The position numbers and the translations under genes are program-made. The notes below the pieces were generated by a model. That model was given only the letters and a program-made list of their open reading frames with translations, was not told the origin of the DNA and did not search any database. Shown piece after piece: positions 6,192-13,803 of a stretch of DNA of 13,882 nt (its first letter is position 1; the number at the start of each line of letters is the position of its first letter). The stretch spans positions 1-13,882 of the forward strand of contig CAZWUW010000076.1 in NCBI GenBank assembly GCA_964636895.1, in the 5' to 3' direction. This DNA is from CAZWUW01 sp964636895 (GTDB lineage Bacteria > Bacillota > Thermincolia > Thermincolales > CAZWUW01).

Positions 6192-7529
6192 GTGCCGCGT
6201 ATAGAAAAAAAACACCTGATTATTACCTGCATACTTTTTGTACAAACCGCCTTCGGCATTTTCGGGGGTGTTGTTGCCGCATCAACCTCCGGGAGCGAAA
6301 GGTTATTCCCGGGGGTTTTTATTAATGGTATTGATGTGGGGGACATGACGCCGGCTGAAGCTGAGGGGAAATTGCGGCAACGCATGGAGCAGCTTATCGA
6401 CACGGTGCTGCCGGTGCAATATCAAAACAAAAAGTGGCATTTGAGTTATGGCGATTTGGGAGTAAAAGTTAATTACCGGCAGACCGTCTGGGCCGCTTAT
6501 CTGTTAGGCCGGGAAACCAACCCTTTATCCCGGGTGGTCAGTAGTTTTAAAATGCGCCGGCAACAGACAGAAATGAACTTGGATATGACATACAATGAAA
6601 ATAAAATAAACAATTTTTTGGCTGCCGTGGCTAAGGATATGAATCGTTCAGCCATAGATGCCAAGGCTGTCATGAAGAACGGCCGCATCGTTGTAACACC
6701 GGAACAGATCGGCATAGAAATTGATGCTGCGGCAACGCGGAAGTTGTTTATTGAGGCCGTGAAACAGTTGAGTCAGGGTCCTGTTAACCTGGTCGTTAGG
6801 CAGACAAAACCTCAGGTAAATGCGCGTGATTTGGCCGCCATCAAAGATGAACTGGCGACTTTCAAGACTGTTTTTAACAGCAGTCAAGTAAACCGGGCAC
6901 ATAACATCAGGCTGGCCGCTCAGTTTTTGAATAACACCATTGTTAAACCGGGAGAGGTATTTTCATTTAATAAACAGGTAGGACCAAGGATGGAAAAATT
7001 TGGTTACAAAGAAGCGCCCGTGATAACCAATAATAAGCTGCAACCGGGTATTGGCGGAGGGGTTTGCCAGGTTTCCACCACCCTGTATCAGACTGTGCTT
7101 TATGCCGGTATGTCGGCAAAAGAACGTACACCGCATTCCATACCGCCCACATATGTACCCTTGGGGCAGGATGCCGCCGTAGCCGACGGTCAGATTGATT
7201 TTACCTTCCAGAACACTGGCCGTTACCCTGTTTTAATTGTTGCTACAGTAAGCGGCAATAAATTAACAGTGCGTTTGTTTGGTAAAAAAGAACATAACAG
7301 GCTAGTGCAGCTTTCATCTGAGAATATCCGGAGAATTGAACCGGTTGAAGTCATAATCAATGACCCTTCCATGCCAAAGGGCAGCAAAACTGTTATCAGG
7401 GGAGAGCGCGGTTACCGGGTAAAGGTTTATCGTACCATTAAAGAAAACGGCAAATTAGTTAAAAAAGAACTCCTGTCCGATGATTATTACCGGCCCACCG
7501 ACACCGAGGTGCGGGTGGGCACGCGCTGA
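6192..7529 (+). CDS. VanW family protein with peptidoglycan-binding-type and G5 domains
   Basis: This is a 445-residue envelope protein. The start is GTG 6192; GGAG at 6177-6180 is rather far upstream, but other nearby starts are out of frame. Residues 8-30 are a hydrophobic signal or anchor helix. Residues 40-210 resemble the putative peptidoglycan-binding domain usually paired with VanW (FPGVFINGIDVGDMTPAEAEGKL). The VanW domain at about residues 225-360 includes FNKQVGPRMEKFGYKEAPVI and GIGGGVCQVSTTLYQTVLYAG. The C-terminus at about 366-442 is a G5 domain (KGSKTVIRGERGYRVKVYRT), an extracellular fold that can bind polysaccharide or zinc. VanW occurs in some vancomycin-resistance clusters, but proteins like this one are common in spore-formers and are not resistance markers by themselves. 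The gene ends the 3709-7529 group before a hairpin. Confidence 0.9.
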   Translation: MPRIEKKHLIITCILFVQTAFGIFGGVVAASTSGSERLFPGVFINGIDVGDMTPAEAEGKLRQRMEQLIDTVLPVQYQNKKWHLSYGDLGVKVNYRQTVWAAYLLGRETNPLSRVVSSFKMRRQQTEMNLDMTYNENKINNFLAAVAKDMNRSAIDAKAVMKNGRIVVTPEQIGIEIDAAATRKLFIEAVKQLSQGPVNLVVRQTKPQVNARDLAAIKDELATFKTVFNSSQVNRAHNIRLAAQFLNNTIVKPGEVFSFNKQVGPRMEKFGYKEAPVITNNKLQPGIGGGVCQVSTTLYQTVLYAGMSAKERTPHSIPPTYVPLGQDAAVADGQIDFTFQNTGRYPVLIVATVSGNKLTVRLFGKKEHNRLVQLSSENIRRIEPVEVIINDPSMPKGSKTVIRGERGYRVKVYRTIKENGKLVKKELLSDDYYRPTDTEVRVGTR

Positions 7530-7557
7530 AAAAAGATATTGTGTATAAAAATTACTA

Positions 7558-7589
7558 ACCCGGCCAAATATATTTAAGAAAGGCCGGGT
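7558..7589 (+). terminator. GC-rich hairpin after vanW, overlapping the fixC leader
   Basis: ACCCGGCC (7558-7565) and GGCCGGGT (7582-7589) are perfect 8-bp complements around a 16-base A/T-rich loop, followed by GTTTTA. It fits an intrinsic terminator of the upstream group, though the T run is short. The 3' arm lies within eight bases of the fixC start codon, so it might also limit fixC translation. Confidence 0.55.
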
Positions 7590-7596
7590 GTTTTAT

Positions 7597-8904
7597 GTGA
7601 AAAAAAAGTATGATGCGGTTGTGGTGGGTGCCGGGCCGGCCGGCAGCGCCACCGCCTATATATTGGCCAATAACGGGGTTGATGTGGCTCTTTTGGAGCG
7701 GGGTGATTATCCCGGCAGTAAAAACATGTTTGGCGGAACTATCTATGCGCGCCATACGGAAGAGATAATTCCGGCCTTCTGGGAAGAGGCGCCATTAGAA
7801 CGGCCAGTTGTTTCCGACCGGCTTTGGCTGTTGGAACATGATTCGGCGGTAACTCTAGGTTTCAGCGGCTTGCGTTTTGCCAAGGCACCATATAACAAAT
7901 TTACCGTGCTGCGATCCCGTTTTGACCGCTGGCTGGCAGACAAAGCTGCGGCCGCCGGGGCGGAATTGGTGAACCGGGCGTTGGTGCGGAACCTGGTTTA
8001 TGAACACGGGTTGCTTACCAAAGGACAGTTGATAGGGGTGCAGCTGGACGGAGGGGCGGTAGTTGAGGCCGATGTGGTAGTGCTGGCAGAGGGGGTTAAT
8101 GCTTTTCTCACCGGTGAGGCCGGGCTTAGAGGTGAACTGCCGCCACATACCATGACACATTATGTGCAGGAGGTTTTGGCGCTGCCGGCTAAAGTGATTG
8201 AAGAGCGGTTTCAATTGGCTCCGGGCGAGGGGGCCGTCATCGGCTTCATCGGTTTTCCTACAGCCGGGGCACCCGGTAAAGCCGGTGTTTGGACCAACAA
8301 AGAAAGCATTTCAATTTCTGTGGGCAGTTATCTCAGTGAACTGATCAAGGCCGGTCTGAGTCCTTTCGTTCTCCTGGAGCGGCTTAAGACCCATCCCCTG
8401 CTGAAACGCCTGCTGCAAGGGGCTGAGCCGGTGGAATATAAGGCGCATTTGATTCCCAAAGGTGGGTTTAAATATATTCCAAAAGTCTATACAAATAATT
8501 TACTGGTGGTGGGGGATGCTGCCGTGATGATTAGCGGCCGGCATGGGACAGACTTGGCCATGCTGTCCGGTAAGTGTGCCGCGGAAACCATTGTTCAGGC
8601 CAGGGCCAAGGGGGATTTTTCTGCTGCCATGCTGGCCAATTACAGACATAAACTGAATCAGTTATATTTTATGCAGGATATTGAGTCAGCCAAAGGTTCC
8701 CTGGCATATTACAAAAGCCACCCCGATATCGACTACCTGATCAGTAGTACGGCAAACAGCGCGGCTTACGCATTTTTTGCGGAAGAAATGGTGACTGAAC
8801 AGGAGAAAACAAAGAAAATCTTTGCTGCCTTTAATAACAGGCAGTTGCCTGTTAAGACTATATCGGATTTATATACAGGCATTACGCACTGGGGGGCGTT
8901 CTAA
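7597..8904 (+). CDS. fixC: FixC-type flavoprotein (ETF-quinone oxidoreductase family)
   Basis: This is an FAD-dependent dehydrogenase of the FixC/ETF-QO family, which passes electrons between an electron-transfer flavoprotein (FixAB/EtfBA) and quinone or ferredoxin, using FixX as its iron-sulfur partner. Residues 5-16 (YDAVVVGAGPAG) are the Rossmann dinucleotide-binding motif, followed by an acidic strand end (ALLERG). The second FAD motif is at about residue 306 (VVGDAAVMISGRHGTDLAM). The product is 435 residues, normal for FixC. GTG 7597 is preferred over GTG 7588 because the product then starts MKKKYDAVVVGAG and 7588 lies inside the hairpin arm; neither has a strong ribosome binding site. 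fixX starts three bases after its stop. fixA and fixB are not in the window, so the electron donor must be encoded elsewhere. Confidence 0.9.
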   Translation: MKKKYDAVVVGAGPAGSATAYILANNGVDVALLERGDYPGSKNMFGGTIYARHTEEIIPAFWEEAPLERPVVSDRLWLLEHDSAVTLGFSGLRFAKAPYNKFTVLRSRFDRWLADKAAAAGAELVNRALVRNLVYEHGLLTKGQLIGVQLDGGAVVEADVVVLAEGVNAFLTGEAGLRGELPPHTMTHYVQEVLALPAKVIEERFQLAPGEGAVIGFIGFPTAGAPGKAGVWTNKESISISVGSYLSELIKAGLSPFVLLERLKTHPLLKRLLQGAEPVEYKAHLIPKGGFKYIPKVYTNNLLVVGDAAVMISGRHGTDLAMLSGKCAAETIVQARAKGDFSAAMLANYRHKLNQLYFMQDIESAKGSLAYYKSHPDIDYLISSTANSAAYAFFAEEMVTEQEKTKKIFAAFNNRQLPVKTISDLYTGITHWGAF

Positions 8905-8906
8905 GA

Positions 8907-9188
8907 ATGGTTTACGGTACGGTTAAAAGCGACCCGCTGCGTTATGTTAAAATCAAGCCTGCTGAAAAGTCGCATATCGGCATAGCCAACCCTGACCTTT
9001 GCCGGCATGATTGTCCGGACAGACCCTGTACATTTATTTGTCCGTCACAGGTTTATAGCTGGAACGGTAAGGAGCTGGCTTTTGAGTTCGCCCGGTGCAT
9101 TGAATGCGGGGCCTGTATATTGGCTTGCAGCAGGAATATCAGGTGGGACTATCCGGCCGCAGGCTATGGAGTATCATTTCATTATTGA
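8907..9188 (+). CDS. fixX: FixX-type ferredoxin-like protein
   Basis: This is the 93-residue iron-sulfur partner of FixC. It carries CRHDCPDRPCTFICP (Cys32, 36, 41, 45) and CIECGACILACS (Cys64, 67, 70, 74). The second group has the C-x2-C-x2-C-x3-C spacing of a 4Fe-4S site, although the proline usual after the last cysteine is serine. The ending YPAAGYGVSFHY matches the typical FixX C-terminus (YPRGGFGVQ type). ATG 8907 lies three bases after the fixC stop, so the two are translationally coupled. It converges with the exonuclease gene, and only seven bases separate the two stops. No clear terminator is seen between them. Confidence 0.9.
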   Translation: MVYGTVKSDPLRYVKIKPAEKSHIGIANPDLCRHDCPDRPCTFICPSQVYSWNGKELAFEFARCIECGACILACSRNIRWDYPAAGYGVSFHY

Positions 9189-9195
9189 TGGTAGT

Positions 9196-9939
9196 TTACT
9201 GATATGACCGGAAATGCAAATAAGTCTGCAAGTCTCCGAAAGTGAGTACCCCCCGCTCATTGAGCAGCGGGATAAATTCCAATAGCAACTGGGCGGCAAG
9301 CACAGCATCACCGAGGGAAGTATGCCGCCCTTGCGGGACAATGCCGTACCTTTTGATTAGCGCATCCAGGGTATGGCATTTTTCGCAGGTAATCAGGGCT
9401 TGGGCTAAAAGAAAGGTATCAACCACTGGGTGATAAATTTTAGTCTGGCAAAATTGTTTAAGCTTCAGGTTGATAAAATGCAGGTCAAAGTCGGCGTTGT
9501 GGGCTACCAGAATGGTGCTCCGGGCGTAATCCAGAAAATCGTTCAGGGCGTAAAAAAAGGATGGGGCATCGCTTACCATTTCGTCCGTTATGCCGGTAAT
9601 TTCTGAGGCCAATGGCGGGATAGGGCGATGAGGATTAACCAAGGTATCGAAGTAAGTATCGGTCCTGATTTTGCCCTTCTCGATAACCACCCCGCTTATA
9701 GAGGTAACCTCGTCGCCCGCGTAGGGATGGAACCCGGTGGTTTCCAGATCAAAGACTATAAAACGCGCCTGAGACAGGTTGACTGACGGGTGGACTTTAT
9801 CTTTTTCGGCGGCTGTTTTGTATTTCAGTTCAAGCACCACAGAGGGATCCGGCTCGGCTGATAACGAGTTTCCGCGCGGATTCCTTAAACCCATGGCCCA
9901 ATGTATTATTTTCATTAGGTTGCCCATGGCGGACCACAT
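9196..9939 (-). CDS. DnaQ-like DEDDh 3'-5' exonuclease
   Basis: This is a 247-residue member of the DNA polymerase III epsilon/DnaQ exonuclease superfamily. All DEDDh catalytic residues are visible: Asp64 and Glu66 in FDLETTG, Asp150 in VAHNADFDLHF, and His206 with Asp211 in GRHTSLGDA. The ITGITDEMV motif of epsilon-type enzymes is present at about 115-122. A 60-residue N-terminal extension of unclear role precedes the domain. ATG 9937-9939 is the longest start; ATG at codon 5 or 9 is also possible, and no strong ribosome binding site decides. The gene follows the DUF294 gene by 12 bases. Exonucleases of this type are often paired with DUF294 nucleotidyltransferase-like proteins, so a signalling or nucleotide-processing role is as plausible as replication proofreading. 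Confidence 0.88.
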   Translation of the reverse strand: MWSAMGNLMKIIHWAMGLRNPRGNSLSAEPDPSVVLELKYKTAAEKDKVHPSVNLSQARFIVFDLETTGFHPYAGDEVTSISGVVIEKGKIRTDTYFDTLVNPHRPIPPLASEITGITDEMVSDAPSFFYALNDFLDYARSTILVAHNADFDLHFINLKLKQFCQTKIYHPVVDTFLLAQALITCEKCHTLDALIKRYGIVPQGRHTSLGDAVLAAQLLLEFIPLLNERGVLTFGDLQTYLHFRSYQ

Positions 9940-9951
9940 CCATTTCCAAGT

Positions 9952-11862
9952 TTAGTATCCTTCTACACGGAAGTAGGAACCGGTAAAGCTTTGGAGTCTG
10001 GAAACAGCAAGGAAGGCTTCTCTTAATACATTTTGTTCTCTTTTACTCAGCTTATAAGGGTTGATATAATTATCGGCCGCCAGCCCCAAACTCACTTTGC
10101 GTAGGTTCTCCCGGGTGCGGAAATTCATTAGGGTCTCATAGGCTGTCTCCACAAACTCCGCATCATCGCGAGGGAAAACCCCTTTTTCCGTTAGCGTTTT
10201 TAACCTGCCAATAGTAGAAGTTTCGGTAATACCGTCCCGGATAGCAAAAATCCGGATACAGTCCACTACGTGGACACAGGCGCTCTTTTTCAGGTCAACT
10301 TCGTTCTTATGGGCTTTTGACTTATCGGTAATAAACTTCTTAAAAAATCCCAGGGGCACGTTTTGCTCCAGGTCATCCTTGGCCAGGAAATGCAGCACAA
10401 TGGGCCGGTCCTGGATCCCCTTAATGACAAACCGGCGCAGCTTCTCGGCCAGGGCATTTTCACCGTGGATAGGCCGGAAGTCCAAAAAAATGGTAAAATT
10501 GCGCAGCATTTCGGCATGTGGCTCGTGGACCCAGTGGCTGACCATTTCCTCCCACTGGCGGACAGATTTGCACCACTGTGGGTTGGTGGCCATGACATTG
10601 CCCTTGCACCTGGCAAAACCGCAACGGGCCAGACCATCCACAATTTTACCGGCCAGCGCGGCAAAATATGCGGCAGCTATTTTTACTTTGCCGATGGGCA
10701 CATCAGCATAAATAATGCCATTGTCCTGGTCGGTACGCATGGTTTGTTCCTGCCGGCCGCCGCTGCCCATGGTAATCCAGCAATACGGCGCCGGTGGCGG
10801 GCCGTAGCTTTCCCTAATCATTTCCTGTTCCGAAACCTGAATGACTTTTCTGGTCAGCCGGTCATAAAACTCCGTAATAACCTCGCATATTTCCTGATTG
10901 GCGGCCTTTTCCGCCACCAGCGCTTTTAGTACCGTATCTACCTGCCCGCTGGCTTTTGCCAATTCGTCAATATCATCACTGTTTTCAATACCGTCTACGA
11001 TAGTCAGAGCACCGGTACTGCGACTTTTTACCAGGTCCCGTACGGTAACAATGCCCAGCAGCAAACCATCACTGATAACCGGCAGGTGCTTGACTTTGTT
11101 TTTTACCATGTTCAGCAGGGCCTGATAAAAGAAACCGTCCGGCGGCAATGTAATCAGCCGGGAACTCATTATATCGGCAGCGGTTAATTGGGTGTTAGGG
11201 CACTCTTTCCGGGTAAGCACCTTGCTTACCAAGTCGGATTCCGTAATCATGCCCACCGGTTTATCCGCAGTATCAACTACCACCAGGGCACTGATGCGGT
11301 GTTCGGTGAGGATTTCCGCTATCTGGTCAATGGTATCGGTGGTAGTGCAGGTTATTACCGGGGTGCTCATGATATCGCAAATCCGTTTGCGAAAAGGTTG
11401 GGAATCCATGCCATATGCTTCATAAGACTGTTCTTGGACTACCTCGCGAAACATCTCCCGCAGTCGGTCGGACAGCATCTGGCTAAAAAAACCTGAAAAG
11501 GCCGCATAACGGTGGAATAACTGCTCAAATTCATCTTTACCGAGAGTCAGGCAGGTGGCGTCGGTAACTGCCCGCGCTGAAGCCGGATAAGTTTTGCCGG
11601 TCAGCAGTACGGTTTCGCCAAAAAAGTCATAAGGTTTTCTGAGTCCCATCACAGATTCCGTTCCTTTTTCATTCGTGACAATTATTTCAACAATCCCTGA
11701 AATAAGGAAAAACAGCTTTTTTAATGAGCTGTCGCCTTGCCGAAACATATATGCGCCCTTGGGCAGGACTTTCTCTTCCAACTGCGGGGCCAGTTCTGCC
11801 AGTAAATCAGGTTCCAGTAAATTGAAGGGGGCGATTTTCTGCAGGATTTCCAGCTTATGCAC
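9952..11862 (-). CDS. cNMP-binding, CBS-pair, DUF294 putative nucleotidyltransferase
   Basis: This is a 636-residue cytoplasmic regulator. From the GTG start, a cyclic-nucleotide-binding-type domain spans about residues 5-125 (KGAYMFRQGDSSLKKLFFLISG, then GETVLLTGKTYPASARA). A CBS pair follows at about 155-290 (DIMSTPVITC, ISALVVVD, IMSSRLITL, HLPVISDGLLLGIVTVRDLV), an adenine-nucleotide sensor in many proteins. The nucleotidyltransferase-like domain has MGSGGRQEQTMRTDQDNG at about residues 365-382, with the GSGGR and DxD elements of GlnD-type enzymes. A C-terminal DUF294 substrate-binding-like region ends the protein. GTG at 11860-11862 is chosen because GGGAGGGA lies seven bases upstream; a TTG at 11934 adds 24 residues but has no ribosome binding site. 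The exonuclease gene follows 12 bases after the stop. The transferred substrate is unknown. Confidence 0.9.
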   Translation of the reverse strand: MHKLEILQKIAPFNLLEPDLLAELAPQLEEKVLPKGAYMFRQGDSSLKKLFFLISGIVEIIVTNEKGTESVMGLRKPYDFFGETVLLTGKTYPASARAVTDATCLTLGKDEFEQLFHRYAAFSGFFSQMLSDRLREMFREVVQEQSYEAYGMDSQPFRKRICDIMSTPVITCTTTDTIDQIAEILTEHRISALVVVDTADKPVGMITESDLVSKVLTRKECPNTQLTAADIMSSRLITLPPDGFFYQALLNMVKNKVKHLPVISDGLLLGIVTVRDLVKSRSTGALTIVDGIENSDDIDELAKASGQVDTVLKALVAEKAANQEICEVITEFYDRLTRKVIQVSEQEMIRESYGPPPAPYCWITMGSGGRQEQTMRTDQDNGIIYADVPIGKVKIAAAYFAALAGKIVDGLARCGFARCKGNVMATNPQWCKSVRQWEEMVSHWVHEPHAEMLRNFTIFLDFRPIHGENALAEKLRRFVIKGIQDRPIVLHFLAKDDLEQNVPLGFFKKFITDKSKAHKNEVDLKKSACVHVVDCIRIFAIRDGITETSTIGRLKTLTEKGVFPRDDAEFVETAYETLMNFRTRENLRKVSLGLAADNYINPYKLSKREQNVLREAFLAVSRLQSFTGSYFRVEGY

Positions 11863-12076
11863 AGCCTGTTCCCTCCCATCCGTCCTGACGGTAATGCTTT
11901 CTTTTAATATACTACAGATGTCGTGAAATGACAAGAGGTACCGGAACGCCTTGTTTTTTTAATGGAATTCATAAAAAAGCAGGAAAAATAGTTATATCTG
12001 TCAAATATTTACCACTAATGTCAAATTTGAAATTATGCAGGAATTTGTATAAAAGTGAAAGCAGAGGTAAAAGAAG
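11863..12076. promoter_or_regulatory. Divergent intergenic region between the DUF294 gene and pilB
   Basis: This 214-base A/T-rich region separates two divergent units and must hold both promoters. For pilB the best candidate is TTGAAA (12027-12032) and TATAAA (12048-12053), but the 15-base spacing is shorter than the optimal 17. Two copies of TGTCAAAT (11999-12006 and 12019-12026) lie 20 bases apart, on about the same helical face. The second overlaps the palindrome CAAATTTG at 12022-12029, directly at the putative -35. They could bind a regulator. No convincing promoter was picked for the - strand. Confidence 0.4.
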
Positions 12077-13792
12077 ATGTATAGCCCTGGCAAAAAGCGC
12101 CTCGGTGAATTATTGTTAGAGGTTGGGTTAATTACTTCGGAACAACTTGCCGAGGCACTCGAAAATCAGCGCGAGACGCATGTGCGTCTCGGCAAGGTGC
12201 TTATTAACCTGGGTTTCGTAACTGAACGCGATGTCATCAGGGTGTTAAAAAGCCAATTAGGTTTTAAGTATATGGACTTGGAAAAGATAGTTATTTCTAG
12301 GGAAACTGCCAGGCTGATTCCTGAGGCAATGGCTCAGCGATATAAGGTTATCCCGGTCATGAAAACGGAAACAGGTATAATTCTAGCGATGGTGGATCCT
12401 CTGAATGTTTATGCCATTGATGATGTACGCCTGGCAACCGGTTTGCATGTAGAGCCGGTAATTGCCACAGAAACCGCTATAGATAACGCGATTGCTCGGC
12501 ATTTTGCCATGAAAGAATCTCTGGATAAGCTAATCAGTGACCTTCATGAATCCATGGATGCTGAGGCCGATGATCCGGAGGGGCTGGAAAGGCTTTTGGC
12601 GCTGGTGGAAGAAGCACCTATTGTCAAACTGGTAAACTCCTTCATAAATCAGGCTATAATTGACCGGGCAAGTGATATTCATGTGGAGCCCGGGGAAAAA
12701 GATGTCCGGATACGTTACCGGATTGACGGGGTGCTTTTTGATATGATGCATTCCCCAAAATCCATGCAGGCACCCACCATCTCCCGGTTGAAAATTATGG
12801 CCAGCCTGGATATTGCCGAACGACGGGTGCCGCAGGATGGTCGCATAAAACTGAAGTTTGAGAACAGGGAAGTAGACCTGCGGGTTTCGACTCTGCCTAC
12901 TATTTTCGGAGAAAAAGTGGTTTTGCGGATTTTGGATAAATCCAGGGGACTATTGGCTCTGGAAGAGCTGGGCTTGCTGGACGAGAACTACCGAGAATTT
13001 AAGGCCGCGATCAAACAACCGCACGGCATCATTATGGTCACCGGCCCTACCGGCAGCGGTAAAACCACAACGCTGTATGCTGCTTTAAATCACCTGAATT
13101 CTATTAATAAAAATATTATCACACTTGAAGACCCGGTGGAATATACTCTGGCCGGCGTAAATCAGGTACAACTTAATAACCGAGCTGGCCTGACCTTTGC
13201 CGGAGGCTTGCGCTCAATACTACGGCAGGATCCTGATATTATTATGGTAGGCGAGATCCGTGATGGGGAAACAGCCCGAATTGCTATTCAATCGGCTATG
13301 ACCGGTCATCTGGTGTTATCGACTCTGCATACCAACAGTGCTTCGTCAACGCTGGCCAGGCTGTTGGACATGGGTATGGAGCCTTTCCTGATAGCTTCTT
13401 CGGTAGTAGCCATCAGGGCGAAGCGATTGGTGCGGGGGCTTTGCCAGCATTGTAAACAGCCTGTTGAGTTATCAACGGGAGTATTGGTCAGAATGGGTTT
13501 GACCGGGGAAATGTGGGAACGGGCTAGTGCTTACCGGGCTGTAGGGTGCCCCTTTTGTAATCAGACGGGATATAAGGGGCGGCTGGCTTTGCATGAAGTA
13601 TTGATTGTGGACAAGGAAATCAGGGAACTGGTGACCAATAAGGCATCTACCGACAAGATTGAGGAGGCGGCCAGAGCCGCCGGGATGCGGACTTTGCAGG
13701 AAGACGGCCTGCGTAAGGTGCTAAAAGGCGTAACTTCTCTGGAAGAGGTTATGCGTACTGTATATATTCAGGAAGGTTTTGAAGACGCCTAG
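12077..13792 (+). CDS. pilB: PilB/GspE-type type IV pilus assembly ATPase with MshEN domain
   Basis: This is a cytoplasmic hexameric motor that powers extension of type IV pili or a type II secretion pseudopilus. ATG 12077 follows AGAGGT at 12063-12068. Residues 8-60 carry two 24-residue motifs (RLGELLLEVGLITSEQ..., RLGKVLINLGFVTERD...) separated by five residues, the layout of the cyclic-di-GMP-binding MshEN domain. The ATPase core has Walker A GPTGSGKTT at 323-331 (Lys329), the Asp box ITLEDPVEY, a Walker B region near 384-396 (QDPDIIMVGEIRD) and the His box (LVLSTLHTN). A zinc-type tetracysteine is seen at Cys456, 459, 491 and 494. The product is 571 residues, normal for PilB. pilT starts 11 bases after its stop, so this is probably a pilus system with retraction. 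Confidence 0.93.
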   Translation: MYSPGKKRLGELLLEVGLITSEQLAEALENQRETHVRLGKVLINLGFVTERDVIRVLKSQLGFKYMDLEKIVISRETARLIPEAMAQRYKVIPVMKTETGIILAMVDPLNVYAIDDVRLATGLHVEPVIATETAIDNAIARHFAMKESLDKLISDLHESMDAEADDPEGLERLLALVEEAPIVKLVNSFINQAIIDRASDIHVEPGEKDVRIRYRIDGVLFDMMHSPKSMQAPTISRLKIMASLDIAERRVPQDGRIKLKFENREVDLRVSTLPTIFGEKVVLRILDKSRGLLALEELGLLDENYREFKAAIKQPHGIIMVTGPTGSGKTTTLYAALNHLNSINKNIITLEDPVEYTLAGVNQVQLNNRAGLTFAGGLRSILRQDPDIIMVGEIRDGETARIAIQSAMTGHLVLSTLHTNSASSTLARLLDMGMEPFLIASSVVAIRAKRLVRGLCQHCKQPVELSTGVLVRMGLTGEMWERASAYRAVGCPFCNQTGYKGRLALHEVLIVDKEIRELVTNKASTDKIEEAARAAGMRTLQEDGLRKVLKGVTSLEEVMRTVYIQEGFEDA

Positions 13793-13803
13793 GAGGAATT
13801 TTC

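Noticed and set aside
7493..7520. GCCCACC / GGTGGGC hairpin at the end of vanW
   Set aside because: The 7-bp stem lies inside the coding region and is not followed by a T run, so it is not a convincing terminator.
6192..7529. VanW protein as an antibiotic-resistance gene
   Set aside because: VanW-domain proteins with G5 domains are widespread in spore-formers, and no vanHAX-type genes or regulator are present here.
11935..11965. Possible terminator ending in TTGTTTTTTT near 11951-11960
   Set aside because: The bases before the T run form only a three-base stem, and no + strand gene ends there.
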